Shown here in pieces: positions 7,163 to 16,494 of a DNA stretch of 36,976 bases (position 1 is the stretch's first letter; each line of letters starts with the position of its first letter). Origin of the DNA: Acidiferrobacteraceae bacterium (GTDB taxonomy: Bacteria; Pseudomonadota; Gammaproteobacteria; Acidiferrobacterales; SZUA-150); the NCBI GenBank assembly GCA_003228915.1, contig QIGL01000022.1, positions 1 to 36,976 on the forward strand, given 5' to 3'. The position numbers and the translations under genes are program-made. The notes under the pieces were generated by a model. It had not been told where the DNA came from, did not search any database, and worked only from the letters and a program-made list of their open reading frames with translations.

Positions 7163-7189
7163 TCCCGGGCACAGGTAAAAAAAACAATC

Positions 7190-7681
7190 ATGAAATTTTG
7201 CCCCGCATGCGGAAACAGCTTAATCAGCAAACTGGTTGATGACACTAACAGGCTTGCATGCAAAAACGAGACCTGTGGTTATATTTTCTGGAATAATCCT
7301 GTGCCAGTCGTTGCTGCCCTGGTTTTCTGTGCAGATCGATATGTCATCGCCCGTAATGCAGCATGGCCAAAAAGCATCTATTCCCTCATTACCGGTTACC
7401 TGGAACAAGGGGAAAACCCGGACAAAGCCGTATTACGAGAGGTAAAAGAAGAACTGGGACTGGATGGTCATATTCACCGTTTTTTTGGCAACTATATATT
7501 CTCCGAAAAAAATCAACTAATTATCGCCTATGAAGTACACGCAACCGGTGACCTTAAATTAAATCACGAATTGGCTGAAATAAAACACCTGGCCCCGGAC
7601 GAACTGTTACAATACGATTTTCATCCATTATACATTACCGAGAAAATTATCAGGGACTGGCGGAAGCGCGAGCAGGATTAA
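7190..7681 (+). CDS. NUDIX hydrolase with N-terminal zinc ribbon
   Basis: 163 residues. A zinc ribbon is formed by C4, C7, C24 and C29 (CPAC and CKNETC). The NUDIX box runs from residue 69 (GYLEQGENPDKAVLREVKEELG region) and keeps the REVKEELG core that binds the metal. The zinc ribbon followed by a NUDIX domain is the NudC/NADH-pyrophosphatase layout. However, the SQPWPFPxS specificity motif that follows the box in NudC is not present, so the substrate is uncertain. It starts 27 bp after thpR and may be cotranscribed with it. Confidence 0.85.
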   Translation: MKFCPACGNSLISKLVDDTNRLACKNETCGYIFWNNPVPVVAALVFCADRYVIARNAAWPKSIYSLITGYLEQGENPDKAVLREVKEELGLDGHIHRFFGNYIFSEKNQLIIAYEVHATGDLKLNHELAEIKHLAPDELLQYDFHPLYITEKIIRDWRKREQD

Positions 7682-7744
7682 TCAACTTTAAGTATTATAA
7701 TGTTGTGATTCTCGACCTGTATATAAATTAAAACGAGGTTTTAA

Positions 7745-7924
7745 ATGCCTGAAGACTTACCCGAAGCAGTAAAAATACTTCTCTGGTTGCTCATCGGTAT
7801 AATCGTGTTTGGTTACCTGATCATGGATCATACCATCATTATTGGCCTTACTTTTGCCCTGGTTTATTTTGGCCTGCCGGTACTCTGGCGTTTAAAGAAT
7901 AATCGCGATAAAAAGAATGTCTGA
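7745..7924 (+). CDS. Small two-helix membrane protein of unknown function
   Basis: 59 residues from ATG 7745 with GAGG about 7 nt upstream. Two hydrophobic segments are present (about 10-27, ILLWLLIGIIVFGYLIMD, and 30-46, IIIGLTFALVYFGLPVL), followed by a basic tail RLKNNRDKKNV that should face the cytoplasm. The acidic N-terminus PEDLPEA and the positive-inside tail fit a hairpin membrane protein. It follows the NUDIX gene by 63 bp. The size and codon pattern look like a real gene; no family is recognised. Confidence 0.55.
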   Translation: MPEDLPEAVKILLWLLIGIIVFGYLIMDHTIIIGLTFALVYFGLPVLWRLKNNRDKKNV

Positions 7925-8232
7925 GAATTAGCACAGCAAACTTTTTGCTTTTGTCTGGATGCTCGGCGCTATGATGATTGCATTAATTATCGCAAACAAA
8001 AAAATCATTATGCCGAACCACCTGTCGGTCCCGCATAAGCTGTCCGGTTGCCACTGAACACCGGTACACAGAAGAACAAATTAACTACCACTATTCCAGG
8101 TCCTTGCAAACAATCTTAAAATACGCATAACAGGCAAAATATTGGTAATTTTGTTCCAGGCCCTACTGCTATTCCGGGCAGATGTTCTATAATTTCAACA
8201 AATAGTATCGTTAATATCAGGCGGGTAAATTT
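7925..8232. other. Gene-poor gap with a possible peptide remnant and a -10-like box
   Basis: This 308-bp gap contains a 32-codon open frame (7959-8057, LGAMMIALIIANKKIIMPNH...) with a hydrophobic start but no ribosome-binding site; it may be the tail of a lost small membrane protein gene. A TATAAT at 8188-8193, 40 bp upstream of the SRG-repeat gene, is a plausible -10 box, but no good -35 hexamer is visible 17 bp before it. Nothing else stands out. Confidence 0.35.
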
Positions 8233-8514
8233 ATGGCCTATATATATGAAGTCGAATCTCGCGGACAAGCCGATGTGCTCGTCTGCGTAACAGAGTCAAG
8301 GGGATTGGCTGATTTGCTCGTGTGCAAGGTAACGTCACGAGGTGAAGCCCGGAAAAATGAAGGACTCTGGTGCACTGTTGATTCGCGAGGTATCGCCTCC
8401 TCTACCATATGTCTTGTTGATAGCCGCGGTACCGCAGATCTGGTTATTTGTTATGTTGAATCCCGGGGCGACGCGGGCTGGCGAAAAAATCATGCCCTTA
8501 AAGGCAAGATCTAG
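8233..8514 (+). CDS. SRG-repeat protein, 7(1) septoil-knot (DUF6150) family
   Basis: 93 residues built of six copies of a unit with core SRGxAD, strand, Cys, Val. SRG falls at residues 9, 22, 35, 51, 64 and 77, i.e. every 13 residues with a single 3-residue insertion in the middle. Cys recurs at 18, 31, 47, 60 and 73 with the same spacing. The C-terminal AGWRKNHALKGKI matches what I remember of the end of DUF6150, now named for the 7(1) septoil knot seen in a Ureaplasma protein. In many members the repeated turn reads Y-K/E-SQAD; here it is SRG. There is no signal peptide or known function. It is preceded by a TATAAT and appears to stand alone. Confidence 0.75.
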   Translation: MAYIYEVESRGQADVLVCVTESRGLADLLVCKVTSRGEARKNEGLWCTVDSRGIASSTICLVDSRGTADLVICYVESRGDAGWRKNHALKGKI

Positions 8515-8534
8515 CCCAACCCCGGAATCAATAT

Positions 8535-9083
8535 TTAATTCTTTTTGGCCTTCGAGTTTGGCGCGCTCTTTTTTTCGCTTTCTTTGCCTTTGCTTGTTTT
8601 GGCCGAGCTTTTCATAAAACGCTCAATATCTTCGCCAGTAATGGGACCAATATTTTTTGCCACCAGGTCACCCGCTGGATTATAAATATAGAATGTCGGC
8701 GTCCCAAAAAAAGGCCCGCCGCCAAATTTAATCAGCACCTCGTGTTCTGGTTCCGCAATCAGGTTGGGGAAATTCACTGAATTGCGTTTTATAAACCCCC
8801 GGGCCTTATCAATCTGCTCCATACCGTCTATTGAAACTCCGAGCACAATGGCATCCTTGTCCTTGTGTTCATCGTGGAAAAACGTCATTTGATGGACTTC
8901 CTGGTTGCAAATGTGACAATCATGGGCCCAGATCATCACAGCCACCCATTTTCCTTTACCTATGTATTCATTGATATTGCGGTCTTTGCCATTGAAATCC
9001 TTTAACACCAGGTCAGGTGTCGCAAATACAAAAAACGGTACTAACAAGAGCAGTAAGCCTGCAATTAATTGCTTTCTTTTCAC
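8535..9083 (-). CDS. TlpA/ResA-like exported thioredoxin-fold protein
   Basis: 182 residues. I chose GTG 9083 rather than the ATG 18 bp upstream, because GAGG sits 8 nt before the GTG and the product then begins MKRKQLIAGLLLLLVPFFVFA, a clean signal peptide. The fold follows with PDLVLKDFNGKD, the strand KWVAVMIWA, and the active site C56-H-I-C59. Other family marks are a resolving cis-proline in FGTPTFYIYNPAG and the helix SVNFPNLIAEPEHEVLIKFG. It resembles periplasmic TlpA/peroxiredoxin-like reductases, perhaps acting in cytochrome c maturation or thiol repair, but no partner genes are near. The C-terminus is a lysine/serine-rich tail of about 27 residues, unusual for the family. Confidence 0.85.
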   Translation of the reverse strand: MKRKQLIAGLLLLLVPFFVFATPDLVLKDFNGKDRNINEYIGKGKWVAVMIWAHDCHICNQEVHQMTFFHDEHKDKDAIVLGVSIDGMEQIDKARGFIKRNSVNFPNLIAEPEHEVLIKFGGGPFFGTPTFYIYNPAGDLVAKNIGPITGEDIERFMKSSAKTSKGKESEKKSAPNSKAKKN

Positions 9084-9258
9084 TATTTTTACCTCATTCA
9101 CACTAGCGTTAACATAATAGACAACTCTAACAACACGGGATATTTGCCCAAATTGTTACCAGTACCGATCCTTTTTGACTATTTTTGGCCAATTCTGTAC
9201 CAGATGCATTCCCAAGCCAACCTACCTATAATCCCTTCGTACACCCTTGGAGTGCAAA

Positions 9259-10653
9259 ATGGCAGAAAAATTCCGCAAAGAGAAAGATAGTCTTGGTGAA
9301 TATAAGGTACCAGCAGATGCCTGGTATGGCATACAAACTGCCCGTGCGGTCGAAAACTTCCCCATATCCGGACGTCGACCAGATACAGACTTTATAATCG
9401 CCCATGCCCGCATCAAGCAGGCCGCCGCAATGGCCAACCAGGAAAGTGGCTGGCTGGAAGCGGATATTTCAAAAGTAATTATCGATGCCGCCAGCGATAT
9501 AACGACTGGAAAATACCATGACCAGTTCGTGGTGGACCGGTTTCAGGCCGGTGCCGGCACCAGCCACAATATGAACACCAACGAGGTCATCGCCAACCTG
9601 GCCAATGTGGCCCTGGGCAAAAAGAAAGGTGATTATTCGCCCGTGAACCCCAATGATCACGTCAACATGGGGCAAAGCACCAATGACACGATCCCTACTG
9701 CCATTCGCCTGGCCGCTCTGGCCAAGTTGCCCCGGTTACTGACAGCAATTGATGAACTGGCCAACCACTATGAACGAATTGGCCAGGCAGAAGCCGGGAC
9801 CGTAAAAAGCGCCCGCACCCACTTACAAGATGCTGTGCCCACCACCCTGGGACGGGAATTTTCTGCCTACGGCTGGACGCTGAAACGAAATGCCAAACAA
9901 ATTGCGGCTTGTCGAAACAGGTTGTCCGAGATCGGTCTGGGTGGCTCTGCGGCAGGGACCGGTCTCAATACCGCGCCGGGTTACATTAAAAATGTAGCCA
10001 ATGCATTGGCCGCCTTGACCGGCGAAAAGATATCCACCACTGAGAATATGGCAGGACAAATGCAATCCATGGCCGATATTCAGCATCTTGCCAGCACCAT
10101 TCGAACGTTGGCACTGGAGCTGACCCGTATTAGCAATGACATGCGACTACTGGCATCCGGCCCACGCACGGGCCTGGCGGAGATAAACCTGCCGCCAGTA
10201 CAGCCAGGCTCAAGCATTATGCCGGGCAAGGTCAATCCAGTCATGTTCGAAATGCTGAACCAGGTCTGTTACCAGGTGATAGGCCAGGATGCAGCAATCG
10301 CTGCCATGAGCCAGGCAGGTCAGCTGGAGCTTAATGTCATGATGCCTGCATTGGGATCAGCACTATTCGATGCCATGGACTGGCTTACCAATGCGATTAG
10401 TGTGGTTAGCAGTAAAAATATGGCAAATATCACAATAAACCGGGATCGTTGTCGCGACTACGCCCATACCAGCGTGGGCCTGGCGACGCTGTTAAATACG
10501 GCAATTGGTTATGCAAAAGCCGCGGAAATAGCCAAAGAATCGGAAAAAACAGGTCGGCCGGTTCGAGATCTGGTCGCCGAAGCGGGTCTCATGGAAAAAG
10601 CCGCTTTTGATAAACTGGTAGAAAAAGCTGCGATAGCAGGCATTATTGAGTAA
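9259..10653 (+). CDS. Aspartate ammonia-lyase-like enzyme (aspartase/fumarase superfamily)
   Basis: 464 residues; ATG 9259 is preferred because GGAG lies 6 nt upstream and homologues begin near AEKFRKEKDSLGE. The superfamily signature GSSIMPGKVNP is at about residues 315-325. NMNTNEVIAN, NPNDHVNMGQSTND (with the catalytic-site Thr/Asn) and TVKSARTHLQDAVP supply the rest of the tetrameric active site. Several segments (WYGIQTARAVENFPISG; NQVCYQVIGQD; AGQLELNVMMP) are closer to aspartase than to fumarase, so conversion of aspartate to fumarate and ammonia is my first reading. The C-terminal IGYAKAAEIAKESEKTG is fumarase-like, so a class II fumarase remains possible. Monocistronic. Confidence 0.85.
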   Translation: MAEKFRKEKDSLGEYKVPADAWYGIQTARAVENFPISGRRPDTDFIIAHARIKQAAAMANQESGWLEADISKVIIDAASDITTGKYHDQFVVDRFQAGAGTSHNMNTNEVIANLANVALGKKKGDYSPVNPNDHVNMGQSTNDTIPTAIRLAALAKLPRLLTAIDELANHYERIGQAEAGTVKSARTHLQDAVPTTLGREFSAYGWTLKRNAKQIAACRNRLSEIGLGGSAAGTGLNTAPGYIKNVANALAALTGEKISTTENMAGQMQSMADIQHLASTIRTLALELTRISNDMRLLASGPRTGLAEINLPPVQPGSSIMPGKVNPVMFEMLNQVCYQVIGQDAAIAAMSQAGQLELNVMMPALGSALFDAMDWLTNAISVVSSKNMANITINRDRCRDYAHTSVGLATLLNTAIGYAKAAEIAKESEKTGRPVRDLVAEAGLMEKAAFDKLVEKAAIAGIIE

Positions 10654-10882
10654 ATTATAATAAAATCATTTAAAGTCTGGTATTTTTACCTGGCTACGTG
10701 ATGGGTTTTTTGGGTACGACTGAATATTTGCGGGGTGCACATCATTCAGCTTGTCAGTAACAAGGCAGCCTGTTGCCTGTGATATTAGTTCACAAGTTAA
10801 CAGTAGTTAGTTATGTTCTTGATCTGGTTATTTCGGCAAAAGTAAAAATAACGACAACGATATATAAAGAGTACATTGGACT

Positions 10883-12556
10883 ATGGAACTAACACTTTCT
10901 ACGCCTGCGCTGAATAACGACAGCCAGGACAGTGACCAGCACAAGCCGGAACAAGTACAGGCGTGGTTGCAGCGCCTGCCCTTGATAAATATCAACGAGA
11001 CCAGTCACCAGCTACACAAGGCCTTGATGGCCGCCAATCGCGCGCCCATGAAAGAAGAATGGCGCTTGCAAAATCTTGAAGCATTTCGCGAGTTTGTCCG
11101 CCTGGTCACTGAAAAACTCGAGCAGAAATACAACAATAAACCTTTACCTTTATCTGAAGAAGACGGCCTGACTGCTGAGCTGGTTCGTCACTTTCAAATT
11201 GAGATGGCTAACGGGTATAAAAAATTCATTAATGATGTTTATCGTCGCTATAAACCAAAGTTGACTGGTAAAAATGCAGCTGCGCTGGTTGTTCCGATAC
11301 ACCGGGCCATTCGTTACCTGACTGCGACATTATTACATTCATACCAGTTCTACACGCTTTGTCCTGTCGGTACCTGGCATGAAATTCACCAGCTCTTTAA
11401 ATTGGCTGATAACCACCAGTTGACTGATATTGAAATCGATGATCCGTTAAACACGGCCATCCCGAAAAGTTCTATTGCCCACGCTTACAAGCAGGCATTG
11501 TTACTCGACTTAAGCGACCCCTATCATTTATCGGCTGGCATGATGAGTAAGGTCGGGAAATATCTTGATCGCTGGGCATCACAATCAACAATTAAAAGAG
11601 CCGACCCTGAGCTAAGGGATAGTTGTCAATTTTTAATCAATGCTACTGCTGATCGTGGTGGAGAAGTGTTAACCGAAGCCAGTTGTCCAGAAGGTGACCC
11701 CAAGAACTGTTACCTCCTTACTACCCTGGAATTAGCCAGAACAATACATGGACAACTGTCAGCTTATAAAGATGGGGACAAACCCATTCCTGACGGCCTC
11801 GACGAGAATTTTTTTAATCAGAATACCCATCAAATGCTCTTGAGACTTATTAACTCATGGGGTGTAAATCCTAAAAGGATTTTTCCGCGCACAGCGCAAG
11901 ATGAAAAAACCATTGAACTTATATTCGGCCTCAAGTCTATTTGTTTTTATACAAACCATGGTCACAAGTTCATTACCAGTGCAGAATTAATGGGGCCAAA
12001 CAAGCAACGTACCCGTATCGGCTCGCTCTACGCAAAAACAGAATCGCTTGAAGAGCCAGATCACGAGCCCGCCGGAATTTTCGACGAAGCCGACAGCCAG
12101 AACCACTCTACCTGGGATCTTATCGATGAAAGCGCTGGCGGGCTGGCGCTTGGCGCAACAGATCTAACCCATGTAAAGGTGCGCGTTGGCGATCTTGCCG
12201 GCATACAGGAACGTGGTGAAAAATCATGGGGCCTGGCAATTGTGCGCTGGGTAAAATGTTTAAGTGCAAACAAAATGGAGATCGGTATCCAGAGACTGGC
12301 ACCAAGAGCAAAACCGGTGGCGATCAAAGTTCTCTCGTCTAATAATGAAGAAAGTGAATTTATGCCGGGCATCCTGGTACCGGAATTACCTGCGCTCAAA
12401 CAGGCGGAGACATTAATCACGCCGCGAGGAATTTTCAAGCCAGACAGGATTATTTATATGGATGATGGCAATATGTTATATCGCATCAAAAGCAAAGAAC
12501 TGGCAGAGCTTACTGGCGCCTTTGAGCGATTCCATTATGGCGAAGTCGATATATAA
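10883..12556 (+). CDS. Large cytoplasmic protein with C-terminal PilZ-like (candidate c-di-GMP binding) region
   Basis: 557 residues, no signal peptide or membrane helix. The first 360 residues are helical, with a block near residues 30-60 (LPLININETSHQLHKALMAANR) and conserved-looking aromatic/Arg helices. The C-terminal third carries QRTRIG (about 373) and then WDLIDESAGGLAL (about 411-424). The DxSxxG there, after a basic RxR, is the PilZ c-di-GMP pattern, although the spacing is longer than usual. The protein may therefore be a c-di-GMP-responsive regulator, but that is inference. It is followed by arsC after 54 bp. Upstream 229 bp (10654-10882) shows no clear element. Confidence 0.6.
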   Translation: MELTLSTPALNNDSQDSDQHKPEQVQAWLQRLPLININETSHQLHKALMAANRAPMKEEWRLQNLEAFREFVRLVTEKLEQKYNNKPLPLSEEDGLTAELVRHFQIEMANGYKKFINDVYRRYKPKLTGKNAAALVVPIHRAIRYLTATLLHSYQFYTLCPVGTWHEIHQLFKLADNHQLTDIEIDDPLNTAIPKSSIAHAYKQALLLDLSDPYHLSAGMMSKVGKYLDRWASQSTIKRADPELRDSCQFLINATADRGGEVLTEASCPEGDPKNCYLLTTLELARTIHGQLSAYKDGDKPIPDGLDENFFNQNTHQMLLRLINSWGVNPKRIFPRTAQDEKTIELIFGLKSICFYTNHGHKFITSAELMGPNKQRTRIGSLYAKTESLEEPDHEPAGIFDEADSQNHSTWDLIDESAGGLALGATDLTHVKVRVGDLAGIQERGEKSWGLAIVRWVKCLSANKMEIGIQRLAPRAKPVAIKVLSSNNEESEFMPGILVPELPALKQAETLITPRGIFKPDRIIYMDDGNMLYRIKSKELAELTGAFERFHYGEVDI

Positions 12557-12610
12557 TAACCTGCTCAATATCTGTTAAAAAAATAATCTCAGAGAATTTA
12601 TTAGAAAATT

Positions 12611-13557
<947 letters not shown>

Positions 13558-13670
13558 AAAAGGTTCGCTAGATAACCTGAACCTCAAAACTGGCGTTTGT
13601 TAGCAGTTATGGTGAACAGTGCCCGCCCCTCTTGGTGATACATGGCTATGAAATTTTATACAAAGAAAAA

Positions 13671-13791
13671 CGTCATACCGCGCGCCCGAACGAAGTGACA
13701 AAGTGCCCTTGGGGTAAAAGCGGGTATCCAGTAAGTAACTAACTAGATTGTGCATTCATGAACGTGGATTCCCGTTGCCACGGGAATGACG
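13671..13791. repeat. REP/MITE-like palindromic repeat overlapping the hda 3' end
   Basis: The element begins CGTCATACCGCGCG and ends CGGGAATGACG, so its ends are inverted (CGTCAT / ATGACG). It contains AAGCGGGTATCCAG and a GGATTCCCGTTGCCACGGG hairpin (CCCGT-TGCC-ACGGG). Such 'GTCATTCCCG...GGGAATGACG' units are dispersed in many bacterial genomes. The right end supplies the last codons and stop of hda. No transposase is present. Confidence 0.7.
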
Positions 13792-14532
13792 AGTTTGTGG
13801 AACAGGAACGATGTTATCGAGTGTTTTTAAAAAAGGCACGGTCAACCGTCGTTGTTGTGACATGGCGGCCACATCAACTCGCTCCAAAAGATCGAGCATG
13901 GATTTCAGGTTACGGGGAAAACGGTTAAGGATATAACTGCCGACCTCCTGGTTTAGTTCCAGTCCACGAGTATTGGCGTAATCTTGCAATACCAGTAACT
14001 TTTCCGGGTCTGACAAGGTATGCAATTGATATGTCACTGGCCAGCCACTGGTTCTTGTTTTCAAATCTGGTAGCTTGAATGGAATATCAGCAGGCGTAAG
14101 GCTTGCAGAAAACAATAATAAACCATCGGTCTCACGCCACTTTCTAATGTAAGTAAACAGTGCCTGCTCCCAATTGTCATGGCCGGCAATACTATCCACA
14201 TCGTCAATGGCAACCAGGTCGCACTGTTCCAGGCCATCGAATATTTCTGGTTGTAACTCTGTTAATTGCCTGCATGAAAAATAGGCGACTGATTTGCCTG
14301 ACGTATGGACCTGCTTGCAACATGCCTGTAATAAATGACTTTTACCACAGCCGGACTCGCCCCAGAAAAAAAGAAAGCGATCGTCCCTCGTGTTCGCATC
14401 AGCAATATTTGTGAGCTGTGCCAGTTGTGCCAAATGGGCCAATGCGTTTTTATTTTTACCGGGATAAAAACTTTCCATCGTGATTTCCTTGCGAAATTTG
14501 AAATCAAGTGGAATTTGAAAACCGGTGGCCAT
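13756..14532 (-). CDS. hda: Hda, DnaA regulatory inactivator
   Basis: 258 residues. The N-terminal QIPLDFKF is the beta-clamp binding motif (QLxLxF type) essential for Hda. The AAA+ core has Walker A GESGCGKSH (about 58-66), Walker B LVAIDDVD, the arginine-finger region, and the C-terminal sensor helix PRNLKSMLDLLERVD. With the DNA-loaded clamp it stimulates ATP hydrolysis by DnaA and prevents re-initiation. The last dozen residues (RHSRGNGNPRS) are not Hda-like: they are translated from the overlapping palindromic repeat, which replaced the natural stop. It follows the permease gene by 30 bp, in a conserved gammaproteobacterial cluster. Confidence 0.93.
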   Translation of the reverse strand: MATGFQIPLDFKFRKEITMESFYPGKNKNALAHLAQLAQLTNIADANTRDDRFLFFWGESGCGKSHLLQACCKQVHTSGKSVAYFSCRQLTELQPEIFDGLEQCDLVAIDDVDSIAGHDNWEQALFTYIRKWRETDGLLLFSASLTPADIPFKLPDLKTRTSGWPVTYQLHTLSDPEKLLVLQDYANTRGLELNQEVGSYILNRFPRNLKSMLDLLERVDVAAMSQQRRLTVPFLKTLDNIVPVPQTRHSRGNGNPRS

Positions 14533-14562
14533 AGCAATTATATACAGTTATTTTCCGGGTGT

Positions 14563-15702
14563 TCAGGCGCTTGCAGATGCCGTTGTTTTTCGTTTTGAGG
14601 TTTTTTTCTTTTTCTGTTTTTTGGAACGTTTTTTATTTTTTATTCCTGTATCAGCATCGCGATACATCTGTCCCAAGTTGTGTAATGCTACCACCAGAAT
14701 TGCAGCTACGGGCAAAGCTATCAGGATGCCCACAAAACCAAAAAGCTCAGCCCCAGCCATGATGGCAAAAATGACGGCAACGGGATGCAGCCCCAAACGA
14801 TCACCGACCAGGTAAGGCGTTAAGACAAAACTCTCAAGTAATTGGCCGACACCGAATACGGCTAAAACCGCAAGCAACATTGTGTAATCATTAAATTGCA
14901 TCGTCACCGCAATACCGGCCAGCACTATACCAACAATAAACCCAAGATAAGGCACAAAACTGACCAGGCCAGCAACCAGGCCAAGTAGTATCGCCATATC
15001 CAGTCCGACAATCGACAAACCAACCGAATAAATAATTGCCAGTGCCAGCATCACCAATAACTGGCCCTTGAGAAAAGCGCCCAGGACATAATCACTTTCA
15101 GTGGCGAACTTGTTAATACGAACTCGATAACCTGGCGCAATAAGACCATCAATACGCGCCACCAGGACATGCCAGTCCCGCATTAAATAAAATGTAATCA
15201 AAGGCAGTAATACCAGGCTGGCCAGTAATCCAAAAATCTGTAACCCTGACTGGGAAAGTTTCGACAGAATACGCCCCATCCAGCCACCCACGTCCTGCCA
15301 ATTTGCCAGTACAGTCTTTCGCAGTGCTGTCAAATCCAGCGCCGAGAAATCCAGCCCAAGTTTTAACTCAAGCCAGGGCAGCAGTGAATATTGCAAGGTA
15401 TCAGCGTAAGCCGGTAGTTTCTGGGCCAGCTTGAGTAATTGTTTTTGCACCACCGGCACCATGATCAACACCAGGCCCAACGCAACCAGGATAAGCAAAC
15501 AAAACACGAGACTAACTGCCAATGAACGCGTCAGGCCTGTTTTCTGTAATCGCTCTACCAGGGGATTGCTGATATAAGCCAGTATAAATGCCAACACAAA
15601 AGGTGTCAGGATTGGCATAAGTAAATATGCCAACATCAAAAAACCCAGTGTCAGGCTGACAGCAATAACAGAACGTTGATTAATTACATTATCTGTTTTC
15701 AT
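14563..15702 (-). CDS. AI-2E family (PerM-like) membrane permease
   Basis: 379 residues with about eight hydrophobic segments spanning residues 15-350. The opening LMPILTPFVLAFILAYISNPLVERLQK and the block VPYLGFIVGIVLAGIAV, then FVLTPYLVGDRLGLHPVAVIFAIMAGAELFG, are hallmarks of the AI-2E/PerM transporter family. Members include AI-2 exporters and Na+/H+ antiporters; the substrate here is not known. The C-terminus is an extended Lys/Arg/Ser-rich tail of about 25 residues. Its start overlaps the phosphatidyltransferase gene by 14 bp, so translation is coupled. hda follows 30 bp later. Confidence 0.88.
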   Translation of the reverse strand: MKTDNVINQRSVIAVSLTLGFLMLAYLLMPILTPFVLAFILAYISNPLVERLQKTGLTRSLAVSLVFCLLILVALGLVLIMVPVVQKQLLKLAQKLPAYADTLQYSLLPWLELKLGLDFSALDLTALRKTVLANWQDVGGWMGRILSKLSQSGLQIFGLLASLVLLPLITFYLMRDWHVLVARIDGLIAPGYRVRINKFATESDYVLGAFLKGQLLVMLALAIIYSVGLSIVGLDMAILLGLVAGLVSFVPYLGFIVGIVLAGIAVTMQFNDYTMLLAVLAVFGVGQLLESFVLTPYLVGDRLGLHPVAVIFAIMAGAELFGFVGILIALPVAAILVVALHNLGQMYRDADTGIKNKKRSKKQKKKKTSKRKTTASASA

Positions 15703-16285
15703 TTTTATTTTTCCGTTCCAGGTCTACTGATAGCTCAACCTCTGTCATGATTTCTTTTTTAACAATCCATATCCAGAAATAATGAACGCCACTGGAAATT
15801 GTGGTGATCAGGACAATGTAAATGAGTACGATCATAAATAACGGGTAATCCTGGCCAGCTGCTTTTTCAGCCAATATCGCAATCACCAGTAATATCTGCA
15901 TCAGTGTATTGAGCTTGCTTAACAGGCTGGGGCTCATAGTGACCGTGCCCATTAACGAGGTGACGACCATGTAACCCCCGACAATAAACAAATCCCGGGT
16001 GACAATGGCCAATACCAGCCAAAACGGCACCTGGCCAATAATGGCTAGCATGATATAGGCGCTAACCAGTAATAATTTGTCGGCAACGGGGTCCAGTACT
16101 GCGCCAAAATGACTGACAAAATTATATTTTTTAGCAATATAACCGTCCAGGGCATCGCTAATACCTGCAACCAGGAATATCAATAGCGCCAACTGGTAAT
16201 TTTCATTCTTCAAGACCAAAATCAGGACTGGCACCAGGAGCAAGCGCGCTAGCGTGATTGTGTTTGGAATTTGGTCCCATCGCAT
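15689..16285 (-). CDS. CDP-alcohol phosphatidyltransferase (PgsA-like)
   Basis: 198 residues, multi-pass membrane protein. The family motif DxxDGxxAxx...GxxxDxxxD is present as SDALDGYIAKKY...GAVLDPVADK (about residues 43-70); the usual AR is AK. This aspartate cluster binds the metals that activate CDP-diacylglycerol. The start IPNTITLARLLLVPVLI matches the N-terminal helix of PgsA-type enzymes, so phosphatidylglycerophosphate synthesis is the likely reaction, though a second non-PgsA paralogue cannot be excluded. It is first in a pgsA-like/permease/hda transcription unit, divergent from purM, with 209 bp between the two starts. Confidence 0.88.
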   Translation of the reverse strand: MRWDQIPNTITLARLLLVPVLILVLKNENYQLALLIFLVAGISDALDGYIAKKYNFVSHFGAVLDPVADKLLLVSAYIMLAIIGQVPFWLVLAIVTRDLFIVGGYMVVTSLMGTVTMSPSLLSKLNTLMQILLVIAILAEKAAGQDYPLFMIVLIYIVLITTISSGVHYFWIWIVKKEIMTEVELSVDLERKNKNENR

Positions 16286-16494
16286 ATTCAGTTTCCGTCG
16301 TAAAATTGTACCTGAGCAATTATTCAGCTACTTACAAACCCATGCCAGCTCAAATAAGGCAATTTGATTTTTATTTTGCAAATCATGGTTTACAGCTCCG
16401 GGTCATAGCCCTACCATACCGGCTTTCTCACTCAGGGCCTACCGGCACCAGGCTCGAAGTTGAATTTTAGATCAAAACAAAACAGGCTATCACT

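Noticed and set aside
7147-7170. GCCCGG/CCGGGC hairpin over the thpR stop as a terminator
   Set aside because: It is followed by A residues, not T, on the plus strand, and the next gene starts 27 bp later.
16342-16470. 42-codon frame before purM
   Set aside because: No ribosome-binding site, no recognisable family, and it lies in the divergent promoter region.
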